Of a DNA stretch of 6,880 nt, positions 1 to 5,973 are shown in pieces. The notes beneath the pieces are model-generated. The model worked only from the letters and a program-made list of their open reading frames with translations, was not told where the DNA came from and made no database searches. Each line of letters opens with the position of its first letter. The first letter of the stretch is position 1. The DNA is from Pseudomonadota bacterium (lineage in GTDB: Bacteria; Pseudomonadota; Gammaproteobacteria; Xanthomonadales; Xanthomonadaceae), in the NCBI GenBank assembly GCA_023423675.1, contig JAFAFD010000148.1, positions 1-6,880 on the forward strand. The letters run 5' to 3'. Both the position numbers and the translations under genes were made by a program.

Positions 1-307
1 CGGCCAGGTCCTGGTGGAATTTGTAGCGGACCAGCAACTGGTCCACGGGTGGCAGGTACAGCAGGCTGGCATGGGTGGCAGCCTGCGGCGGCGGCTCCTC
101 GCGGCAGGTGCCACAGACCGGCAGCGCATTGTCCGGCAGCGGCAATGCACAGCGCAGGCAGGCGCGGCCGGACCAGGGCATGTCGTCCAGGCAGGCGGCG
201 CACAGGTCCAGGCCGTCGTGGCCGGTGTCGTCGCAGACCAGACAGCGCAGCGGCAGCAGAACGCGCGACCCCGATGCGAAGGTGCGCAGAAACATCTTCT
301 TCAGCAT
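1..307 (-). CDS. comF: ComF family protein, N-terminal part (cut by window edge)
   Basis: Reading the minus strand from an ATG at 307 gives 102 residues with no stop before the window edge, so the C-terminal part is missing. Four CxxC pairs are visible (C22/C25, C36/C39, C50/C53, C65/C68), the double zinc-ribbon pattern that opens ComF/GntX proteins. The segment after them (SLLYLPPVDQLLVRYKFH) matches the family's link into its phosphoribosyltransferase-like domain, which would lie outside the window. In naturally competent bacteria ComF is a cytoplasmic protein needed for DNA uptake and transformation; its reaction is not settled. In-frame ATGs also lie at 322 and 343, and none has a convincing Shine-Dalgarno sequence. 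I prefer 307 because it leaves a short leader before the first CxxC, as I recall for relatives. The gene diverges from the small membrane protein gene at 467. Confidence 0.88.
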   Translation of the reverse strand, partial: MLKKMFLRTFASGSRVLLPLRCLVCDDTGHDGLDLCAACLDDMPWSGRACLRCALPLPDNALPVCGTCREEPPPQAATHASLLYLPPVDQLLVRYKFHQDLA

Positions 308-381
308 GCGACGAGTCTGCATGTGGCCGCGCTGCGGCGGCATCGGGCGTTTACCCGCGCTGCGGTCAGGAAGCCAACCGT

Positions 382-395
382 TTGCCTGCAGGCAA
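382..395. repeat. Perfect 14-bp palindrome between comF and the small membrane protein gene
   Basis: The sequence TTGCCTGCAGGCAA reads the same on both strands and is centred on CTGCAG. It lies in the 159-base gap between divergent starts (307 minus, 467 plus), where a dimeric regulator could act on both genes. I do not recognise it as the site of a known regulator. In a window this long one perfect 14-mer palindrome could occur by chance. No convincing -35/-10 pair could be assigned in this gap on either strand. Confidence 0.3.
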
Positions 396-466
396 CTGCT
401 TCGACACGGCTGCTGCACATCCCCGCTGCTAGCGTGCCGACTCTGTACCACCTCCTCGGACTCTAG

Positions 467-625
467 ATGAACAAGCGGACCCGAATCGTCGTCATCGTAG
501 TGGTCGTTGGCCTGCTGGCCATGGCCCTGCCCAGCTTGCTGTGGTACGTCAAACAGGGCGAGACCCACGACGCCGGGCTGCAGAAGGAAGCACAGAAGAT
601 GCAGCAGGAACAGGCCAAACCCTGA
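467..625 (+). CDS. Small single-pass membrane protein, function unknown
   Basis: An ATG at 467 opens a 52-codon frame ending in TGA at 623-625. The predicted protein has a basic N-terminus (MNKRTR), one strongly hydrophobic segment at about residues 7-28 (rich in V, I, L), and a polar tail of about 24 residues rich in Q, K and E (for example LQKEAQKMQQEQ). By the positive-inside rule the N-terminus should be cytoplasmic and the tail periplasmic. The hydrophobic segment has no lipobox, so it reads as an anchor rather than a lipoprotein signal. The stop is 8 bases before the mpg start, suggesting co-transcription and perhaps translational coupling. No strong Shine-Dalgarno sequence precedes the ATG. 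I do not recognise a family; support comes from the coherent membrane-protein composition and the tight fit between comF and mpg. Confidence 0.68.
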   Translation: MNKRTRIVVIVVVVGLLAMALPSLLWYVKQGETHDAGLQKEAQKMQQEQAKP

Positions 626-633
626 TCGACTCG

Positions 634-1266
634 ATGCGCCCCAGACCCACCACCCTCGACTGGTTGCCCGACGGCTGGAAGGTGATGCCCCGCCAGTTCT
701 ATCGCCGGCATCCCACCGCCGTAGCACCGCAACTTCTCAACAAGCTGATCGTGCGTGACGATGGTCGTGCCGCCCGCATCGTTGAGGTTGAGGCCTACGC
801 AGGCAGTGAGGATCCCGCCGCGCATTCCTATCGTGGGCAGACGGCACGCAACGCCACCATGTTTGGCGAGGCGGGTCATCTATATGTCTATTTCACCTAC
901 GGAATGCACTGGGGCAGCAACGCGGTGTGTGGCGAGGTTGGCGAAGGTGTCGGCGTGCTGCTCAGGGCCGCTGAGCCGGTGTCCGGCATGGGCGCCATGC
1001 AGGCCGCGCGACCGGCAGCCAAGCGCGATCGCGATCTGGCGAGCGGACCGGGCAAACTGTCCCAGGCACTGGGCATCACACGCGATCTGGATGGCGCAGA
1101 CCTGGTCACTGCAGACCGCGGTGTCGTCATTGTCTGTGATGGCACGCCGCCACCGCCATCACCGGTGGTAGGGCCACGCATCGGCATCAGTCGCGCGGTG
1201 GATTTCCCTTGGCGCTGGCATGTACCGGACCATCCGCATGTGTCGGTCCGGCCGCGCCGGAGATGA
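634..1266 (+). CDS. mpg: 3-methyladenine DNA glycosylase, Mpg/Aag family
   Basis: This 210-residue cytoplasmic protein matches the AAG/MPG base-excision family, which flips out alkylated or deaminated purines (3-methyladenine, 7-methylguanine, hypoxanthine) and cuts the N-glycosidic bond to leave an abasic site. The family block runs from IVEVEAYAGSEDPAAHS to MFGEAGHLYVYFTYGMH. Aligned by eye to human AAG, the key residues are kept: catalytic Glu at E53 (human E125), Y55 (Y127), H64 (H136), the helix-intercalating Tyr at Y89 (Y162) and N96 (N169). A SGPGKLSQALGI motif and a C-terminal GPRIGISRAVDFPWRW motif complete the fold. Length is normal for bacterial members (about 200). I chose the ATG at 634 because it follows the upstream stop by 8 bases; the frame is open back to 541, but that would overlap the small gene by 85 bases. 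A Met at residue 18 (685) is an alternative start. Confidence 0.93.
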   Translation: MRPRPTTLDWLPDGWKVMPRQFYRRHPTAVAPQLLNKLIVRDDGRAARIVEVEAYAGSEDPAAHSYRGQTARNATMFGEAGHLYVYFTYGMHWGSNAVCGEVGEGVGVLLRAAEPVSGMGAMQAARPAAKRDRDLASGPGKLSQALGITRDLDGADLVTADRGVVIVCDGTPPPPSPVVGPRIGISRAVDFPWRWHVPDHPHVSVRPRRR

Positions 1267-1280
1267 TTCCGGCTGGCGGG

Positions 1281-1306
1281 TGCCTTGCGGAGGCCCCCGC
1301 AACGCA
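1281..1306. terminator. Candidate hairpin between convergent mpg and cbrC-like genes
   Basis: TTGCGG (1285-1290) pairs with CCGCAA (1297-1302) across a 6-base loop. After one C-C mismatch the stem continues with TGC (1281-1283) against GCA (1304-1306), for nine pairs in total. It sits between the mpg stop (1266) and the cbrC-like stop (1316), where a bidirectional terminator is expected. Neither strand has a clear T-run after the stem, so a classic intrinsic terminator is not demonstrated. A second, smaller stem (GCCGGA 1256-1261 with TCCGGC 1268-1273) brackets the mpg stop codon. Confidence 0.35.
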
Positions 1307-1315
1307 GCGCCCCTG

Positions 1316-1861
1316 TCAGTCGCAATCCTGGTAGCCACCCACCACGCCACAGTGCCTGCAGCGGAACAAATAGGCCGTCGGTGATCCGTCCTTGTTCAAC
1401 GCGGCCAGGAAGTGCTGCCACCGCGGTCCGTCGTCCAGCCCGGTGCTGTCCTGGATCGCCGCCACTGCGGCTTCCCCGTGCGCTTCCAGTTCGGCGCGTC
1501 CGGCGCGACCGATGAACTCCGCGGCATCCGCGCAATGGGTCCACCACTGTTCCTGCTGCCAGCCGTTGAAGCCGGGGGTGCGCTGCGCGATCACGTCGAT
1601 GATCTCTTCATCGACTTCATCCCACTCACCGCCACCGCCCACGCCTTCCTCGTCACTGAAAGTAACGCCGAGGCGCTCATGCGCGGAGCCATCGGCAATG
1701 CACCACGGGCAGATTTCCTGTCCGTACTCTTCTTCGGCATAGACCGGCCCGGTGTAGACGTAGCCGCGCGACTGCCCGCAGCACACGCACGGCGTGTTGG
1801 CGGCCACCACGCTGCCGATGGCGATCGGATCGGGGTGGTAGGGGAAGCGCGGCAGATCCAT
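1316..1861 (-). CDS. CbrC family (UPF0167) protein, likely zinc-binding
   Basis: The 181-residue product opens with LPRFPYHPDPIA, the start typical of the CbrC/UPF0167 family. It carries three CxxC pairs: C25/C28, C51/C54 and C168/C171, the last in FRCRHCG near the C-terminus. These probably bind structural zinc. No signal peptide or membrane segment is seen, so it should be cytoplasmic. The E. coli family member CbrC belongs to the CreBC regulon and is linked to colicin E2 tolerance; its molecular activity is not known to me, and transferring that role here is not justified. The start has a plausible ribosome site (GGAA about 6 bases upstream on the minus strand). The gene diverges from bioB, with a BirA operator in the shared gap starting 55 bases upstream of its ATG, so biotin control is possible. 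A TACACT hexamer (minus strand, 1891-1886) resembles a -10 box but has no good -35. Confidence 0.85.
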   Translation of the reverse strand: MDLPRFPYHPDPIAIGSVVAANTPCVCCGQSRGYVYTGPVYAEEEYGQEICPWCIADGSAHERLGVTFSDEEGVGGGGEWDEVDEEIIDVIAQRTPGFNGWQQEQWWTHCADAAEFIGRAGRAELEAHGEAAVAAIQDSTGLDDGPRWQHFLAALNKDGSPTAYLFRCRHCGVVGGYQDCD

Positions 1862-1915
1862 GGCAGTTCCGTTGCTGGGCGGCCCAGTGTAGCGGTGCGG
1901 TCAGGTCCAGATATC

Positions 1916-1949
1916 ATGTAAACCATATCTAATTGCATTTAGTTTACAG
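1916..1949. promoter_or_regulatory. BirA operator (biotin repressor binding site)
   Basis: The left half-site ATGTAAACC (1916-1924) and right half-site AGTTTACAG (1941-1949) form an inverted repeat of TGTAAAC/GTTTACA around a 16-base AT-rich spacer. The E. coli bio operator, as I know it, is TTGTAAACC-N16-GGTTTACAA, so spacing is identical; the left half matches at 8 of 9 positions and the right at 7 of 9. The site stands out as an AT-rich island in GC-rich DNA, 57 bases before the bioB start. It implies a BirA with an N-terminal DNA-binding domain that represses when loaded with biotinyl-AMP; birA itself is not in the window. The bioB promoter probably overlaps this site, but I could not fix its -35 and -10 boxes. 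Confidence 0.92.
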
Positions 1950-2006
1950 GCCTCACCAAGCCACCCACACTGCCGCCCTCGCTCCACGCCCCTCCAAGGT
2001 CCCGCC

Positions 2007-3050
2007 ATGCCTCCTGCCATCCGCCACGACTGGCAGCACGGTGAACTGCAGGCGCTGTTCGACCTGCCCCTGCCCGAACTGCTGTTCCGCGCCGCCAGCG
2101 TGCATCGCGCGCATTTCGATCCGGCCCAGGTGCAGGTGTCCACGCTGCTGTCGGTGAAGACCGGTGGCTGCCCGGAAGACTGCGCGTATTGCCCGCAGGC
2201 GCAGCGCTACAACACCGGCGTGAGCGCGCAGAAGCTGATGGATACCGATGCCGTGCTGGCCAAGGCACGCCAGGCCAGGGCCGCCGGTGCATCACGCTTC
2301 TGCATGGGTGCGGCGTGGCGTTCGCCGAAGGACCGCGACATTCCGAAGGTCGCGGCGATGATCGCCGGAGTGAAGGCGCTCGGCCTGGAAACCTGCGCCA
2401 CCCTCGGCATGCTCAGTGGCGAGCAGGCGCGCGCGTTGAAGGACGCCGGGCTGGACTACTACAACCACAATCTCGACACCGCGCCGGACTACTACGATTC
2501 GATCATCCACACGCGCCAGTACCAGGACCGCCTGGATACCTTGGGCCACGTGCGCGATGCCGGGCTGAAGACCTGCTGCGGTGGCATCATCGGCATGGGC
2601 GAGACGCGTGCGCAACGCATCGGCCTGCTGCTGGCGCTGGCCACGCTGCCGGCGCATCCCGATTCGGTGCCGATCAACAAGCTGGTGCAGGTGGCCGGTA
2701 CGCCGCTGCATGGCAGCGCGGAACTGGACCCGTTCGAGTTCGTGCGGATGATCGCGGTGGCACGCATCGCGATGCCGCATTCGATGGTGCGGCTGTCGGC
2801 CGGTCGCGAAGCCATGAGCGATGAGCTGCAGGCGCTGTGCTTCCTGGCCGGTGCCAACTCGATCTTCTACGGCGAAAAACTGCTGACCACCGGCAACCCG
2901 GAAAGCGAGCGCGACCTTGCCCTGTTCGCGCGCCTGGGCCTGCAGCCGATGCCCGTGCAGGTGGACGCCGAAGGCCACGACCACGGCGGTACCGTGCACG
3001 CCGATATCAGCGCCGATGGCCCCGGCTGTGGCTGCGCCCACGCCGCGTGA
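2007..3050 (+). CDS. bioB: Biotin synthase BioB (radical SAM)
   Basis: BioB converts dethiobiotin to biotin, the last step of the pathway, inserting sulfur taken from its own [2Fe-2S] cluster. The 347-residue product has the radical-SAM motif CxxxCxxC at C55, C59 and C62 for the [4Fe-4S] cluster. The ligands of the second cluster are at C99, C130, C190 and R262, each exactly two beyond the E. coli positions (97, 128, 188, 260). Other family blocks are present: [15 protein letters not shown], and VRLSAGRE. Length is normal. The C-terminus ends in a His- and Cys-containing tail (GHDHGG, then GCGCAHAA) that is not part of the catalytic barrel. The ATG at 2007 follows an AAGG at 1996-1999 and fits the family N-terminus. 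It is the first gene of the operon, downstream of the BirA operator. Confidence 0.98.
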   Translation: MPPAIRHDWQHGELQALFDLPLPELLFRAASVHRAHFDPAQVQVSTLLSVKTGGCPEDCAYCPQAQRYNTGVSAQKLMDTDAVLAKARQARAAGASRFCMGAAWRSPKDRDIPKVAAMIAGVKALGLETCATLGMLSGEQARALKDAGLDYYNHNLDTAPDYYDSIIHTRQYQDRLDTLGHVRDAGLKTCCGGIIGMGETRAQRIGLLLALATLPAHPDSVPINKLVQVAGTPLHGSAELDPFEFVRMIAVARIAMPHSMVRLSAGREAMSDELQALCFLAGANSIFYGEKLLTTGNPESERDLALFARLGLQPMPVQVDAEGHDHGGTVHADISADGPGCGCAHAA

Positions 3051-3063
3051 CATGCCGCGTGAT

Positions 3064-3111
3064 CGGGGCGTCGAGCAGGCGTGGCGGCAACGCGCTACCC
3101 TAGCCGCCCCG
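3064..3111 (+). repeat. Overlapping inverted repeats in the bioB-bioF gap
   Basis: The 79-base gap between bioB and bioF holds two possible stems that share a 3' arm. GGCGGC (3083-3088) can pair with GCCGCC (3103-3108) around a 14-base loop, and CGGGGCG (3064-3070) can pair with CGCCCCG (3105-3111) around a 34-base loop. There is no T-run. It may affect message stability or the bioB to bioF ratio, or may be a by-product of high GC. A TACCCT hexamer (3096-3101) resembles a -10 box but lacks a partner -35. Confidence 0.25.
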
Positions 3112-3129
3112 TCGTCGCCTGAAGCCAGC

Positions 3130-4353
3130 ATGGCCCGCCCCGACCTGACCGCCCGCCTCCAAGCCCAGCGCGCGTTGCGCGATGCACAAGGCCGTCGCCG
3201 CCCGCGGCGCACGGTCACCCGTCGTGATGGCGTGCGCCTGGAAATTGACGGGCGCTGGCTGACCGGGTTCTGCAGCAACGACTACCTCGGCCTGGCCCAG
3301 CAGTTCAGCGTGGTCAACGCGCTGCAGGATGCGGCCGCACGCGATGGCACCGGTGCCGGTGCCTCGCACCTGGTCTGCGGCCACCACGCACTGCACGACG
3401 CGCTGGAACGCGAAGTGGCCGACTGGCTCGGCTATCCGCGCGCCCTGCTGTTCGGCAGTGGCTTCGCCGCCAACCTGGCGGTGCAGCAGGCTCTGCTGAG
3501 CGAAGAGAACGATGTCTGCGTGCAGGACAAGCTCAACCACGCCAGCCTGCTCGATGCCACGCGGCTGGCCGGTGCGCGCCTGCGCCGCTACCCGCACCTA
3601 GATCCGGAAGGCGCCATGCGCCAGCTCAAGCACGCGCCCGAGGGTGCGGCGATGCTGGCCACCGATGGTGTCTTCAGCATGGACGGCGATGTTGCACCGC
3701 TGCGTGCGCTGTCGCTGGTCGCGCGCCTGCAGCAGGCGCTGTTCTACGTGGACGACGCGCATGGCGTAGGCGTGCTCGGCGATGGCCGTGGTGCCGTCGC
3801 CACCGCCGGCCTGGGCGTGGACGACGTGCCGCTGCAGCTGGTCACCCTCGGCAAGGCGCTGGGTAGTGCCGGCGCGCTGGTGCTGGGCCGCGAGGATCTG
3901 GTCGAGCACCTTTCCGAAACCGCACGCCCCTACATCTACACCACCGCCCTGCCGCCGGCCCTGGCCGCCTCGGCCCTGGAAGCGGTGCGCCTGGCCCGCC
4001 GCGATCATTGGCGCCGGGCCAAGCTGGCCGACCTGATCGCCCTGTTCCGCGGCGAAGCGCGCCGCCATGGCCTGGACCTGATGGCCTCGGAAACCCCGAT
4101 CCAGCCGCTGCTGTGTGGCGATGACCACACCGCCGTGGCGATGTCGCAGGCGCTGGAGCAGGCCGGCTGGCTGGTTGGTGCGATCCGTCCACCGACGGTG
4201 CCCGAAGGCAAGGCGCGACTGCGCGTCACCCTGTCGGCACTGCATACGCCGGAACAGGTCCGCGAGCTGGTCGAAGCCATCGCCCAGGCGCGCGACCGCG
4301 TCGCTGCCGGGCCGAGCGAAGCGCTGCCGCCTGCCCTGCCCGCGCTGGCCTGA
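3130..4353 (+). CDS. bioF: 8-amino-7-oxononanoate synthase BioF
   Basis: BioF is a PLP enzyme that joins pimeloyl-ACP (or pimeloyl-CoA) with L-alanine, releasing CO2, to make KAPA. The 407-residue product fits the alpha-oxoamine synthase family. Landmarks are FCSNDYLGL near residue 50, LNHASLL with the PLP-stacking H137, [10 protein letters not shown], the VDDAHGVG motif with D208 and H211, and the PLP lysine K242 in TLGKALG. The first three correspond to E. coli H133, D204 and H207. The [14 protein letters not shown] block near the C-terminus is also typical. The frame is open back to 2917 inside bioB, but I chose the ATG at 3130 because the family homology starts there. Its ribosome site is weak (GAAG, 3122-3125). 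The start is 79 bases after bioB, the largest gap in the operon. The C-terminal tail after about residue 390 is Ala/Pro-rich and probably not structured. Confidence 0.97.
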   Translation: MARPDLTARLQAQRALRDAQGRRRPRRTVTRRDGVRLEIDGRWLTGFCSNDYLGLAQQFSVVNALQDAAARDGTGAGASHLVCGHHALHDALEREVADWLGYPRALLFGSGFAANLAVQQALLSEENDVCVQDKLNHASLLDATRLAGARLRRYPHLDPEGAMRQLKHAPEGAAMLATDGVFSMDGDVAPLRALSLVARLQQALFYVDDAHGVGVLGDGRGAVATAGLGVDDVPLQLVTLGKALGSAGALVLGREDLVEHLSETARPYIYTTALPPALAASALEAVRLARRDHWRRAKLADLIALFRGEARRHGLDLMASETPIQPLLCGDDHTAVAMSQALEQAGWLVGAIRPPTVPEGKARLRVTLSALHTPEQVRELVEAIAQARDRVAAGPSEALPPALPALA

Positions 4354-4372
4354 CCCGCACGCGCCGTACCCC

Positions 4373-5152
4373 ATGCATATCGACGTCACCGGCCACGGGC
4401 CGGACCTGGTTCTGATCCACGGCTGGGCCCTGCAGGGCGGTGTGTTCGCGCCGCTGGTGCAGCGCCTGGCCGACCGTTTCACCCTGCATCTGGTCGACCT
4501 GCCCGGCCATGGCCACAGCCGCGACGACGCCACGCCGCTGCGCCTGCCGCACGTGGTCAACGCCATTGCCGCGGCCACGCCGCCGGCGGTGTGGTGTGGC
4601 TGGTCGCTGGGCGGGCTGTTCGCCCTGCATGCGGCGGCCACCCTGCCGAAGGTGCGCGGGCTGGCGATGATCGCCGCCACGCCGCGTTTCGTGCGCGGCG
4701 AGGACTGGCCCCACGCGGTGGAACCGGCGGTCTTCGAGCAGTTCGGGCGTGACCTGGCCACGGACTTCGGCGGCACCCTGGAGCGCTTCCTGGCGTTGGA
4801 CGTGATGGGTTCGGCGCATGCCCGCGAGGAGCTGCGCACCCTGCGCCAGCGCCTGGTCGAGCGCGGTGCCCCCAGCGAGCGCGCCCTGCTGGAAGGCCTG
4901 CGCCTGCTGGAAGGCACCGACCTGCGTGGCGCCCTGCCCACGCTGGGCAGGCCCAGCCTGTGGATCGCCGGCCAGCGCGACCGACTGGTATCGCCGGCCG
5001 CGATGCAGGCCGCCGCCGCGCTGGCCCCGGGCGCGCAGGCGCTGACCGTCGCCCACGGCGGCCATGCGCCCTTCCTCGGCCACGCCGACGAGGTGGCCGC
5101 TGCCCTGCAACACTTCGTTGCCGGCCTGTCACCGGCCGATGGCGGACAATGA
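4373..5152 (+). CDS. bioH: Pimeloyl-ACP methyl ester esterase BioH
   Basis: BioH is a cytoplasmic alpha/beta hydrolase that cleaves the methyl ester of pimeloyl-ACP, which ends chain elongation and commits the product to biotin. The 259-residue product (E. coli 256) shows the oxyanion-region motif LIHGWAL and the nucleophile elbow GWSLGG with S78. The rest of the triad is D203 in GQRDRLV and H231 in GGHAPF. These sit exactly four residues before E. coli S82, D207 and H235. The block ERFLALDVMG is a BioH signature. Of the four arginines reported to hold the ACP phosphopantetheine/ACP surface in E. coli, three appear kept (R138, R151, R155) while the position of R138 in E. coli is G134 here. 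The ATG at 4373 lies 19 bases after bioF with no visible Shine-Dalgarno sequence, so translation may be coupled to bioF. Confidence 0.95.
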   Translation: MHIDVTGHGPDLVLIHGWALQGGVFAPLVQRLADRFTLHLVDLPGHGHSRDDATPLRLPHVVNAIAAATPPAVWCGWSLGGLFALHAAATLPKVRGLAMIAATPRFVRGEDWPHAVEPAVFEQFGRDLATDFGGTLERFLALDVMGSAHAREELRTLRQRLVERGAPSERALLEGLRLLEGTDLRGALPTLGRPSLWIAGQRDRLVSPAAMQAAAALAPGAQALTVAHGGHAPFLGHADEVAAALQHFVAGLSPADGGQ

Positions 5153-5181
5153 GCACTTTCCGCATTCGGCAGGGTTGACGC

Positions 5182-5961
5182 ATGGATCTCGGTATTTCCG
5201 GCCGCTGGGCACTGGTCTGCGGCGCAAGCAAGGGCCTCGGCCTCGGCTGCGCGCGCGCCCTCGTGGCCGAAGGCGTGAACGTGGTGATCGTGGCCCGTGG
5301 CGAAACTGCCCTGCAGGCTGCCGCTGAAGAACTGCGCGCCGTGCCCGGTGCCGCCGAGGTGCGCACCGTCGCCGCCGACGTCACCACCGAGGCTGGGCGC
5401 ACGCAGGCGCTGGCCGCCTGCCCGCAGGTCGACATCCTGGTGACCAACGCCGGTGGCCCGCCGCCGGGCGACTTCCGCACCTTCGAGCGCGACGACTGGA
5501 TCGCCGCGCTGGATGCCAACATGCTGGCGCCCATCGCGCTGATCCGCGCCACGGTGGACGCGATGATCGCGCGCGGCTTCGGCCGCATCGTCAACATCAC
5601 CTCATCCTCGGTGAAGGCACCGATCGACACGCTGGCGCTGTCCAACGGCGCGCGCAGCGGTCTCACCGGCTTCGTCGCCGGGCTGGCACGGCGCACGGTC
5701 GGCCACAACGTCACGATCAACAACCTGCTGCCCGGCCAGTTCGACACCGACCGCCTGCGCGCCAACTTCGCCCACGCTGCGGGCCAGGACGGCGACGTGC
5801 AGGCGGTGGCCGACCGCCGCCGCCAGCAGATCCCCGCCGGCCGCTTCGGCACGCCGGACGAATTCGGCGCCGCCTGCGCCTTCCTGTGCAGTGCACAGGC
5901 CGGTTACCTCACCGGGCAGAACCTGCTGATCGACGGCGGCGCCTACCCCGGTACGTTCTAA
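5182..5961 (+). CDS. SDR-family oxidoreductase with altered catalytic Tyr/Lys, in the biotin operon
   Basis: This 259-residue protein is a classical-length short-chain dehydrogenase/reductase, related to 3-oxoacyl-ACP reductases. The nucleotide-binding half is standard: GASKGLG (G14, G18, G20), R39 after the second strand (suggesting NADPH), D66-V67, and N89-A90-G91. The catalytic Asn (N113) and Ser (S141 in NITSSS) are present. The usual Tyr 13 residues after that Ser is S154, and the Lys four further on is R158, within LALSNGARSGL. The C-terminal GQNLLIDGGAYPG motif is normal. This pattern resembles, from memory, the CDD subgroup BKR_like_SDR_like (cd05344), described as lacking a perfect catalytic tetrad. 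The substrate is unknown and activity is uncertain. AGGG at 5171-5174 gives a good ribosome site for the ATG at 5182, 29 bases after bioH; bioC follows after 12 bases, so it is embedded in the operon. Confidence 0.93.
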   Translation: MDLGISGRWALVCGASKGLGLGCARALVAEGVNVVIVARGETALQAAAEELRAVPGAAEVRTVAADVTTEAGRTQALAACPQVDILVTNAGGPPPGDFRTFERDDWIAALDANMLAPIALIRATVDAMIARGFGRIVNITSSSVKAPIDTLALSNGARSGLTGFVAGLARRTVGHNVTINNLLPGQFDTDRLRANFAHAAGQDGDVQAVADRRRQQIPAGRFGTPDEFGAACAFLCSAQAGYLTGQNLLIDGGAYPGTF

Positions 5962-5973
5962 GAGACTTCCGCA

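Noticed and set aside
1..470. Plus-strand open frames of 127-150 codons across the left edge
   Set aside because: They are antisense to comF, whose four CxxC pairs make the minus strand the coding one, and they run into the start of the small membrane gene.
541..633. N-terminal extension of the glycosylase to an ATG at 541
   Set aside because: It would overlap the small membrane protein gene by 85 bases, adds no family-like sequence, and the ATG at 634 gives the usual family length.
1412..1921. 169-codon plus-strand frame opposite the cbrC-like gene
   Set aside because: The minus-strand frame carries the CbrC family start and three CxxC pairs, so this one is a shadow.
1925..1970. A defined -35/-10 pair for bioB
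   Set aside because: Several AT-rich hexamers lie in and beside the operator, but none forms a pair with proper spacing, so I did not report a specific promoter.
2917..3129. N-terminal extension of BioF into bioB
   Set aside because: The extra 71 residues are the out-of-frame reading of the bioB end; BioF homology begins at the ATG at 3130.
2292..3278. 328-codon open frame on the minus strand
   Set aside because: It is antisense to bioB and the start of bioF and has no domain signal.
3598..4941. 447-codon open frame on the minus strand
   Set aside because: It lies opposite bioF and bioH, is rich in Arg, Ala and Gly with no recognisable motif, and is explained by high GC in the third codon positions of the real genes.
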